In this document: in pieces, positions 1 through 5,407 of the stretch
How positions within the stretch are numbered: the stretch's first letter is position 1
Layout: each line of letters begins with the position of its first letter
Translations under genes and position numbers: made by a program
The notes under the pieces: model-generated
Told to the model about the DNA's origin: nothing
The model's input: only the letters and a program-made list of their open reading frames with translations
Databases searched by the model: none
DNA from: Gemmatimonadota bacterium
Lineage (GTDB): Bacteria; Gemmatimonadota; Gemmatimonadetes; Longimicrobiales; Gaopeijiaceae
Direction: 5' to 3'
Length of the DNA stretch: 5,407 bases
NCBI GenBank assembly: GCA_003695865.1
Contig: RFGQ01000410.1
Location: 1-5,407 of the forward strand

Positions 1-2379
1 GCCGTACATGGCGCCCAGCGGCTCGCCCGCGCGCACCCAGAAGAAGCCGTTACGGAACGGCGGCACGTTCAGCTTCGTGATCTTCTGGCGCGTGCGGTCG
101 AAGTTGATCCGCGTCGACCAGCCCAGGTCGGGCCGCTCGATGAGCGACGTCTCGAGGTACGCCTCCCACGTGGTCGACTCCAGCTCACCCGCGTTCCGCC
201 ACTGGCTCTGGAAGCCCGCGAAGCCGGGCAGCGGCACCTGCAGGAGCTGATCCTCGACCGTCGACGTCGCGTACGTCACGCCACCGGCGATCTTGTTCCA
301 CAGCACGAACTCCGCGCCCAGCTCCTGCTCCGTCGAGAGCTCGGGCTTGAGCGCCTTGTTCCCCAGCGTCACGGGCGTGATCTGACCACCCGATACGCTG
401 AACGTCTCGTACTGGGCCGCGAACTGCGGACGGCCGCCGGCCGTACCGTATGAGTAGCGGACCTTGAACTCGTCGATGAAGTCGAAGGGCCACCACGACT
501 CCTGGGCCATCCGGTAGGCCACCGACCCACGGAAGTAGGTCTGCCACCGCTCATCCGGCCCGAACAGCGACGAGCCGTCGCGACGCACCAGCACGTCGCC
601 CACGTACTTGCCCTGGTAGTCCAGCGCCGTGATGAAGAAGAAGCCCTCGGAGATGATGTCCTGCGTGAACGACGTGACCTGCTTGTCGCCCACCACGTTG
701 TTCAGCACCGGCACGTCCGTCGCCGCCAGGTCCTGACCCGAGGCGCTGAAGCCCTCGGAGTGCTGATCCTCGACGAGCCAGCGGATGCGCGTACGCGTCG
801 TCAGGTCGCCGAACGTCTTGTTGATCGACGCCGTGATCGACGCGTTGATGTCGTTCGAGATGTTCGAGCTCTGCGTCAGGGTCCCCAGCGAGGGCGCAGC
901 GTCGATCTGCTTGAAGCCCTTCGGGATGATGTTGTTCTGACGGAATTCGGCCCGGTCGAGCGAGTAGTTCCCCTCGACCTCGAACCACGACAGCGGCGAG
1001 TACCGGATGAAGATGCTGCCCATGAACCGGTTGTTCCGGTCCGTGAAGCTCTGGTTCCGGATCAGGTAGATCGGGTTGTCCTCCAGCGACAGCGGGTCGG
1101 GCTGGATCTTCAGCGTCCCGTCCTCGTCCGTCGCCAGCAGGTCCGCGTTCGCGCCCATGAACGTCAGCGCGAAGAACGTCCCCGCGTCCGAGTCGTCCTG
1201 CTTCGACGTCGCGTAGAACGTGTTCAGCGACACGTCGAGGTTGTCCGACACCGTGTGGTCCAGGTTCAGACGGAAGTTCCGGCGATGGAACCCGTCGTGC
1301 CCGTCCACGATGCCCTGCTCGCGCGTGTTGCTCAGCGACGCCCGGTAGTTCGTCGTGCCCGTCTTGCCCTCGACGGCCACGTAGTTGCTGAACTGATCAC
1401 CGGGATCGAAGAACCGGTCGATCTGGTCGAACGTCGGCCCCAGGAACTCGTTGTCCTGGAACGTGATGTCCGGATCACCGTTCTCCAGCACCACGCCCGG
1501 ACCGAACGGAATCGGGTTCCCGTCCTGATCCACGTAGCTGCCGTTCTCGATCTTGTACGGATGCGCCTTCGACAGCCCGATCTTGTTGCCGAGCTGCTGA
1601 ATGCCGTACTCGTTGCGCACCGTCACCCGCGCCTGGTCGGTGCGCAGGTTCGAACCGCGGCGCGTCGTGATCTGCACCACGCCGTTCTGGGCGCGCGAGC
1701 CGTAGAGCGACGCCGCGGCGGCGCCCTTCACGATCTCGATCGACTCGACGTCGAGTGCGTCGATGTCGGCCAGACGGTTGTCGGTGATCACGCCGTCGAC
1801 GATGATCAGCGGCGCCTGCGACCCCGTGATCGACGTCGGGCCACGCAACAGAATCGAGGCACCGTCACCCGGCTTCCCCGAACCCCTCACCACGCGGGCG
1901 CCCGGCACCTTCCCGGCGATCAGCGCCTCGGCCGACGGCTGCGGAACCGGCATCTCCTCGAAGTCCACCTTCTCGACCGTGAAGGGGAGCTTCACACGAG
2001 GCGTCTCGCCGGCCACACCCGTGACCACGATCTCCTGCAGCTGCAGGGCCGTCGCGGTCATCTCGATGTTCACCGTCGTCGTCTGGTTGGCCGAGACCGT
2101 GACCGTCTGGACCGCGTCTTCGTATCCGATGAGCTGAACCTTCAGCTCGTGCGTCCCCACGGGGACGTTCAACAGCAGGAACCGACCCGAGTTGTTCGAC
2201 AACGCGCCCATGTTCAGCGCGTCGATGAACACCTGGGCCGACTCCAGCGTCTGGCCGGTCGACGCATCGGTCACCGTGCCAGTGATGGTCCCCGTCGACT
2301 GTGCTGCGACGGGGCTCGCCGCCACGGCCCAAACCAGGGCCGCCGCTGCGACGAGTCGAACCAACGAACTAGGCTTCAT
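1..2379 (-). CDS. SusC/RagA-family TonB-linked outer-membrane receptor (3' end outside window)
   Basis: Outer-membrane active transporter that imports an unknown large nutrient using TonB energy, normally paired with a SusD lipoprotein. All 793 visible codons are open without a frameshift. Residues 1-27 form a signal peptide (KPSS n-region, Ala/Val/Leu core, cleavage near AA-Q-S). Residues 29-107 are a CarboxypepD_reg-like beta-sandwich with the typical S-N-N-S-G-R-F-L and V-P-V-G-T-H pattern. LQEIVVTG follows at 114-121, then a plug (about 128-242) with LLRG at 177-180, PLIIVDGV at 190-197, IEIVKGAAAASLYGSRA at 214-230 and an ITTRRG end. The barrel follows and includes the family hallmark VRRDGSSLFGPDERW at 598-612 and KPELSTEQELG at 678-688. 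Family members are usually near 1000 residues, so roughly 200 are probably missing. The ATG was chosen because of the signal peptide and a perfect Shine-Dalgarno. The substrate cannot be told; a SusD gene would be expected left of position 1. Family assignment is very sure. Confidence 0.96.
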   Translation of the reverse strand, partial: MKPSSLVRLVAAAALVWAVAASPVAAQSTGTITGTVTDASTGQTLESAQVFIDALNMGALSNNSGRFLLLNVPVGTHELKVQLIGYEDAVQTVTVSANQTTTVNIEMTATALQLQEIVVTGVAGETPRVKLPFTVEKVDFEEMPVPQPSAEALIAGKVPGARVVRGSGKPGDGASILLRGPTSITGSQAPLIIVDGVITDNRLADIDALDVESIEIVKGAAAASLYGSRAQNGVVQITTRRGSNLRTDQARVTVRNEYGIQQLGNKIGLSKAHPYKIENGSYVDQDGNPIPFGPGVVLENGDPDITFQDNEFLGPTFDQIDRFFDPGDQFSNYVAVEGKTGTTNYRASLSNTREQGIVDGHDGFHRRNFRLNLDHTVSDNLDVSLNTFYATSKQDDSDAGTFFALTFMGANADLLATDEDGTLKIQPDPLSLEDNPIYLIRNQSFTDRNNRFMGSIFIRYSPLSWFEVEGNYSLDRAEFRQNNIIPKGFKQIDAAPSLGTLTQSSNISNDINASITASINKTFGDLTTRTRIRWLVEDQHSEGFSASGQDLAATDVPVLNNVVGDKQVTSFTQDIISEGFFFITALDYQGKYVGDVLVRRDGSSLFGPDERWQTYFRGSVAYRMAQESWWPFDFIDEFKVRYSYGTAGGRPQFAAQYETFSVSGGQITPVTLGNKALKPELSTEQELGAEFVLWNKIAGGVTYATSTVEDQLLQVPLPGFAGFQSQWRNAGELESTTWEAYLETSLIERPDLGWSTRINFDRTRQKITKLNVPPFRNGFFWVRAGEPLGAMYG

Positions 2380-2384
2380 GTGAG

Positions 2385-2390
2385 CCTCCT
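2385..2390 (-). promoter_or_regulatory. Ribosome binding site of the SusC-type gene
   Basis: The minus strand reads AGGAGG, a full match to the anti-Shine-Dalgarno core, five bases before the ATG at 2379. It fixes the start codon and suggests strong translation initiation. Confidence 0.9.
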
Positions 2391-2413
2391 TAGGGGTGGG
2401 ACTGTGTGGCGAC

Positions 2414-2429
2414 GCGCGTTCGCACGCGC
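2414..2429 (-). other. GNRA-type hairpin in the SusC leader
   Basis: In the minus-strand RNA, GCGCGU pairs perfectly with ACGCGC around the loop GCGA, which fits the stable GNRA tetraloop class. It sits 24 bases upstream of the AGGAGG site. This may be a leader stability or translation-control element, but a chance hairpin is quite possible in sequence this GC-rich. Confidence 0.4.
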
Positions 2430-2455
2430 CGCCGTCCGCATTGTGGTGGGGTGCC

Positions 2456-2471
2456 CGGAGGCCGCACTCCG
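2456..2471 (-). other. Short perfect hairpin in the SusC leader
   Basis: CGGAG and CTCCG form a 5-bp perfect stem around a 6-base loop. It is the second of three 16-base hairpins in a row within the leader. No T-run follows on either side, so it is not an intrinsic terminator. Its function is unknown and it may be chance. Confidence 0.3.
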
Positions 2472-2486
2472 CCCGGGGCCGGCCCG

Positions 2487-2502
2487 CTGCGGTCTGCCGC
2501 AG
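2487..2502 (-). other. Short perfect hairpin in the SusC leader
   Basis: On the minus strand CTGCGG pairs perfectly with CCGCAG around the loop CAGA. It is the third of the row of 16-base hairpins and lies beside the 10-base palindrome GGGCCGGCCC at 2476-2485. Function is unknown and chance is possible at this base composition. Confidence 0.3.
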
Positions 2503-2811
2503 GCGGTCCGGACGGGAGCCGCACGTCGCCCTCCACGGAACGGCCCTGCGGCCGCCCCGCGCTCGGTGCGTGCGCCGGCCTCGGCTACGAGCGGCGGACG
2601 TCCAGGGACGCCGCGCACCCGCAGCTAGAGCACCAACACGTGAGTTGTAAGGGATTCCGACACTCGACCCTTCGTTGCCCTTCCTCCTCGCGCTCGGGAG
2701 TCACGCGCCGGGAGCACCCGACACCACCAGCCGAACCCACGACGAAAGCAACGAGGTTCCTCCACACCCATCCCAGCCCCACACGACCTCTCCCGCCGTG
2801 TCACGGCTGAT

Positions 2812-2863
2812 CCGGTATACGCCGGCGCCCCCGCGGGCTTACAGAGGCGCCGGCCCACACCGG
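2812..2863 (-). terminator. Long GC-rich hairpin after the lipoprotein gene, probable transcription end
   Basis: It begins ten bases beyond the lipoprotein stop. On the minus strand CCGGT-GTGG-GCCGGCGCC can pair with GGCGCCGGC-GTAT-ACCGG, giving an 18-bp stem with a perfect 9-bp inner part, two G-U wobbles and one G-G mismatch, around a 16-base loop. No U-tract follows, so it does not meet the classical intrinsic terminator definition. A hairpin-only terminator, a Rho-assisted stop or a 3'-end stability element are all possible. Its position right after a stop codon and before a 420-base gap favours a 3'-end role. Confidence 0.55.
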
Positions 2864-2872
2864 AGGTGGCGG

Positions 2873-4051
2873 TCAGCCGACCTCCACCAGCGTGAAGACA
2901 ACGCTCGTGGGACACACCCCCACACCGATCTCCACCTCGATGGTCAGGTCGGCCCGCAGGCGACGGGTACGGGCCGGGGCCCCACACTCGGGTTCGAGCA
3001 CGTAGAGGCGTCCCTCACCGTCGACGCCCACGCCCGACGCCGCCCCGTCCCCTGCCGGATCGATGGGGTCGTCGGGCCCGCGAATGAACGCCCGTGCGCT
3101 CGCGTCCCACGATGCGACGCCGTAGGAGAACGACGACACATAGAGCGTGCCGTCGGGCGCGAACGCGGCCGACCCGGGGAAGTCGCCGAAGCCCTCGTGA
3201 AACGCCACCTCGGCGCGAGTGCCAGGATCCACCACCGAGAGCGTTCCGTTGTTGCCGAAGAAGGTCCCGGCGTTCACCACGTAGACGCGTCCGTCCGGGC
3301 CTACCGCCGCGCTCTGGGCGTTCTCACCCGACAAGTCCACCGTGGACGTCACCGTCAGCGTCTCCGCGTCGATCACGGTCAGGCTCGACGGCCCGGCGGG
3401 TTGGAAGTTCTCGAGGTTGGCGTTCACCACGAAGACCTGGTCTCCGACGGTGCGCACGAAGGTCGGGAATACGCCGACGGCGATGTCGCTCCCGCGCGAC
3501 CCCGAGCGCACGTTCACCGGCGTCACCGTGCCGAGGTTCGGATTGGCGACCAGCACGATCGAGTCGTTCACGAAGTCGGCCCCCGTCGCGCCGGACCCCT
3601 CGGGCAGCGCGATCGTGCGCGTCACCACACCCTGCGCCACGTCGACCACCACCAGGGCGGGCGTGGTGCCCAATGGCACCGCGGCCGTGCGACCCCGCAC
3701 CGCGAGCCCGACGGGCGTTCCGTCGGGGCCCAGCCCCACCGTCCGCGCCACCGACGGGCTGTCCACCGGAAAGATCGTCAGCGAGACGTCCACGCTCCCC
3801 AGCACGAGGCCGAGTTCCTGCGTGACGACCGGACGCGGTCCGGTGGAGTCGTCCGAACACGCCGCGAGCACGAGCAGAACCGCCGCGAAGAGTCCGGTGC
3901 AGACCCTCCGGAGGACCCCGTGCCGGACGCCCGCAAACGGGCGATGGCCACAGGCCGGCCGAAAGGGCGTGGGAGTGACCTCGCCCAGCTGCGGTGGCGC
4001 GGTGACGGCGAGCGTCTGCGGACCGGTCGGTCCGGGGAACTTCGAGAACAT
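2873..4051 (-). CDS. Beta-propeller (YncE/YVTN-like) surface lipoprotein, BtuG-like partner of the upstream receptor
   Basis: Complete gene of 392 residues. After an unusual 49-residue N-terminal stretch comes a hydrophobic segment, about 50-62, ending in the lipobox LAAC, with Cys65 as the predicted lipidated residue. The next residues, SDDSTGP, form a short acidic linker. The rest (about 78-392) is a run of beta-propeller repeats. These show recurring patterns such as SLTVIDAETLTV (223-234), AAVGPDGRVYVVNAG (248-262), LSVVDPGT (271-278), AAFAPDGTLYVSS (295-307) and VGVDGEGRLYVLEPEC (341-356). I see about six internal repeats plus N- and C-terminal strands that could close a seven-bladed wheel. 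The mature part has only two other cysteines, 356 and 380. It follows a TonB-dependent receptor by 23 bases, so it probably binds that receptor's ligand at the cell surface, as BtuG does for cobalamin with BtuB. Other possibilities are a YncE-type protein of unknown ligand or an SMP-30-like propeller. Start: ATG with AGGAG in front; no ATG, GTG or TTG lies in frame between it and the lipobox. Confidence 0.88.
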   Translation of the reverse strand: MFSKFPGPTGPQTLAVTAPPQLGEVTPTPFRPACGHRPFAGVRHGVLRRVCTGLFAAVLLVLAACSDDSTGPRPVVTQELGLVLGSVDVSLTIFPVDSPSVARTVGLGPDGTPVGLAVRGRTAAVPLGTTPALVVVDVAQGVVTRTIALPEGSGATGADFVNDSIVLVANPNLGTVTPVNVRSGSRGSDIAVGVFPTFVRTVGDQVFVVNANLENFQPAGPSSLTVIDAETLTVTSTVDLSGENAQSAAVGPDGRVYVVNAGTFFGNNGTLSVVDPGTRAEVAFHEGFGDFPGSAAFAPDGTLYVSSFSYGVASWDASARAFIRGPDDPIDPAGDGAASGVGVDGEGRLYVLEPECGAPARTRRLRADLTIEVEIGVGVCPTSVVFTLVEVG

Positions 4052-4056
4052 CGTGG

Positions 4057-4061
4057 CTCCT
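4057..4061 (-). promoter_or_regulatory. Ribosome binding site that sets the lipoprotein start
   Basis: The minus strand reads AGGAG, five bases before the ATG at 4051. Another in-frame ATG at 4066 has no purine-rich site ahead of it, so the later ATG is preferred. The site lies in the 23-base gap after the receptor stop, which fits translation within one operon. Confidence 0.8.
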
Positions 4062-4074
4062 GGCATGAAGTGGT

Positions 4075-5407
4075 TCAGGGTGTGGACGCGCGCCGCACGC
4101 GAAGCGCGAACCGCAGCGTGCGTCCGGGATCGGGATAGGCGAAGACGAGCGCCTCGCGCCGATCGAACAGCCGGTCGACGAGGGCGCTGACCCGCACCTC
4201 CGCACGACCGATGCGGACGGCGCGCTCCACCGAGAGGTCGGTCGCGACGAAGCCGGGCAGTGCGTTCACCGCATTCGGCACCGGGAAGCGGGCGCCCGTG
4301 TAACGCGATGCGAGGCGCACCCGGAAGCCTGCCCGCGCGACCCTCACCTCGACCCGGCCCGAGTGCCGGGGCCGGTAGGCCACCTGCACGGCGGGGCCGG
4401 CACGGTCGTAGACGAGGCGGGCGTAGGTGTAGGCGGCCGACGCCTCGACTCCCCAGCGGGGCAGCCCGGCTTCGACGGCCAGCTCGGCGCCCCGGCGGCG
4501 CACGTCGGTGTTGCGCGGGCTCCACACGAAGCGGAAGTCGGGGAGCCAGACGATCATGCCGCGTACGTCGCCGGTGAAGGCGGAGCCCTGCAGGCGCAGG
4601 GATCCCCATGCACCCGAGAGTGGCACGTCGAATCCCACCTCCACCTCGGACGGCACCCGCTCGGCCGCGAGGTCCGGGTTGGAGCGCACAGCGACGCCCT
4701 CGCGGAAGAACTGGTCGCCGAAGGTCGGCGGTGCGTAGGCGGATCTGTGGGCCACCCGCCAGCCGACCGGGCCGGTACGCACGCGCGCCGCGAGTTCGTG
4801 GGTCCACCGCAGACGGCCTGCCAGGCCGTCCCACTGGGCACGCACGGTGGCGCCCAACTCCGCCCCCCCCGGACCGGGACGCAGCATGAGACCGATCGAG
4901 CCGCCCACGTCCGTGCGGCCGTCGGGTGCGCCGGCGGCGAGCGAGGTGGCCTCGTATGCGAGTCGGTCGACGTCGAAGGAGGCCGTCCACTGCGCGGCCG
5001 GGCCCAGCCCCCCGCGCGCGCTCGTCCGCAGGCCCACCTGCACGAGGGTCGCCCGCTCGTCGAACGGCAGCCCGAACGGCGGCGTCGGGTCGGCCGTCTC
5101 CACGCGCTGCCATGTGGCGTACGCGGTGGCGTCGGCGGCGGCTCCGCCGAGCGCCCCGCTCCACACCGAAGACGCGCGCAGCCGGTGGAGCCGCTGCCGG
5201 GCGGAGTCGGAGGGCGCGAAGCTCTTGCCCGGCAAGCCCCGCCGCAGCGCTTCGAAGGCCGCCGTGGCCTGCAGGTCGCCGCCGGCGAGTGGCGCCGTGA
5301 GTCCGAATCGCGCCGAGCGGCGCGAGACGTCGGTGTTGCGCCGGCGGCCCGCGCCCCCGCCCACTTCGGGTGCGAGCTCGAAGTCGAACGACCCGTCGAG
5401 GTCGAGC
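4075..5407 (-). CDS. TonB-dependent outer-membrane receptor, BtuB/FepA-like, C-terminal barrel (5' end outside window)
   Basis: The last 443 residues of a classical TonB-dependent transporter, a different type from the SusC-like gene on the left. The visible part is all barrel: alternating amphipathic strands separated by charged loops. Clear family marks, numbered from the first visible codon, are APPTFGDQFFREG at about 225-237, NPDLAAERVPSEVEVGFDV (243-261; compare the N-P-[DN]-L-x-x-E motif of the family), RNTDVRRRGAELAVEAG (298-314), LPGFVATDLSVER (383-395) and the closing strand YPDPGRTLRFALRV (424-437). The plug and TonB box are upstream of the window. It probably shares a transcript with the beta-propeller lipoprotein that follows. 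Similarity is best described as vitamin B12/siderophore type; the neighbour makes cobalamin (BtuB-like) or a PQQ-like cofactor attractive guesses, but the ligand is not shown by the sequence. Codons are strongly GC-biased. Confidence 0.9.
   Translation of the reverse strand, partial: LDLDGSFDFELAPEVGGGAGRRRNTDVSRRSARFGLTAPLAGGDLQATAAFEALRRGLPGKSFAPSDSARQRLHRLRASSVWSGALGGAAADATAYATWQRVETADPTPPFGLPFDERATLVQVGLRTSARGGLGPAAQWTASFDVDRLAYEATSLAAGAPDGRTDVGGSIGLMLRPGPGGAELGATVRAQWDGLAGRLRWTHELAARVRTGPVGWRVAHRSAYAPPTFGDQFFREGVAVRSNPDLAAERVPSEVEVGFDVPLSGAWGSLRLQGSAFTGDVRGMIVWLPDFRFVWSPRNTDVRRRGAELAVEAGLPRWGVEASAAYTYARLVYDRAGPAVQVAYRPRHSGRVEVRVARAGFRVRLASRYTGARFPVPNAVNALPGFVATDLSVERAVRIGRAEVRVSALVDRLFDRREALVFAYPDPGRTLRFALRVRRASTP

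Larger units (their letters stand above)
2391..2811 (-). other. Non-coding leader and promoter region of the SusC-type gene
   Basis: About 420 bases between the probable terminator of the upstream unit and the SusC ribosome site. Frames here on either strand give arginine/proline-rich, low-complexity translations with no recognisable domain, so I call no gene. The half near the SusC start (2401-2590) is extremely GC-rich and folds into short perfect hairpins. A less GC-rich patch at about 2630-2665 contains the palindrome CACGTG (2637-2642). On the minus strand this patch includes TTACAA followed 17 bases later by TAGCTG, which is only a weak promoter candidate. I could not match the region to a cobalamin, TPP or other known riboswitch. 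The SusC promoter probably lies here, but I cannot place it. Confidence 0.55.

Noticed and set aside
2376..2618. Minus-strand 80-codon frame before the SusC-type gene, starting with GTG
   Set aside because: No ribosome site before the GTG and a random-looking Arg/Ala/Gly translation. Only its short 3' part is kept as a speculative finding.
760..2628. Long plus-strand open frame of 622 codons
   Set aside because: It is antisense to the clearly recognised SusC-type gene. Its translation is Arg/Val/Asp-rich without any domain, and it has no ribosome site. It is a GC-bias shadow.
2637..2665. Possible promoter hexamers (TTACAA, 17 bases, TAGCTG) on the minus strand
   Set aside because: Only 3 of 6 and 2 of 6 matches to sigma-70 consensus, too weak to annotate as a promoter.
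2391..2811. Possible cobalamin riboswitch in the intergenic region
   Set aside because: I looked for the conserved B12-box and core elements and found no convincing match. If a B12 switch exists it would more likely be upstream of the receptor, beyond the window.
4049..4066. Alternative lipoprotein start at 4066
   Set aside because: It is in frame but lacks a Shine-Dalgarno. The ATG at 4051 has AGGAG at ideal spacing.
2675..4138. Plus-strand open frame of 487 codons
   Set aside because: Antisense to the beta-propeller lipoprotein, rich in His/Arg/Gly, no recognisable family; a shadow frame.
3324..4205. Minus-strand frame of 293 codons overlapping the lipoprotein
   Set aside because: It lies in another phase of the same region, with a low-complexity Arg/Gly translation. 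The propeller frame is far better supported.

Overview
This is a GC-rich window in which every supported gene lies on the minus strand, so transcription runs from right to left. It looks like cell-envelope uptake DNA from a Gram-negative bacterium. The very high GC, a SusC/RagA-type receptor with a CarboxypepD_reg-like N-terminus, and a lipoprotein whose processed end reads CSDDSTGP together suggest Gemmatimonadota or a related high-GC lineage of the FCB group. This taxonomic placement is inference from style; no marker gene is present.

Right part (5407 to 2873): a two-gene unit. The first gene is the C-terminal part of a classical BtuB/FepA-like TonB-dependent receptor, whose 5' end lies beyond the window. 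Twenty-three bases after its stop comes a complete 392-codon lipoprotein gene. Its product has a YncE/YVTN-like beta-propeller behind a lipobox, and its start is set by AGGAG five bases before ATG. The pair has the architecture of a receptor with a surface ligand-capturing lid, as in BtuB-BtuG (cobalamin) of Bacteroides. E. coli also has yncD (PQQ receptor) next to yncE. The substrate here cannot be read from the window. A long GC-rich hairpin directly after the lipoprotein stop probably ends this unit.

Middle (2811 to 2391): about 420 bases with no convincing gene. It holds the leader and presumably the promoter of the left gene, several short perfect hairpins (one with a GNRA loop on the transcribed strand), and a doubtful short upstream frame that ends across the next start codon.

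Left part (2379 to 1): the first 793 codons of a SusC/RagA-family TonB-linked outer-membrane receptor. It has a perfect AGGAGG ribosome site, a signal peptide, a carboxypeptidase-regulatory-like domain, a plug and most of the barrel. Its 3' end and any SusD partner lie outside the window.

The window thus carries two different TonB-dependent uptake systems head to tail: a receptor plus beta-propeller lipoprotein pair, then a SusC-type receptor. No mobile element, CRISPR array, tRNA, rRNA or recognisable riboswitch was seen.
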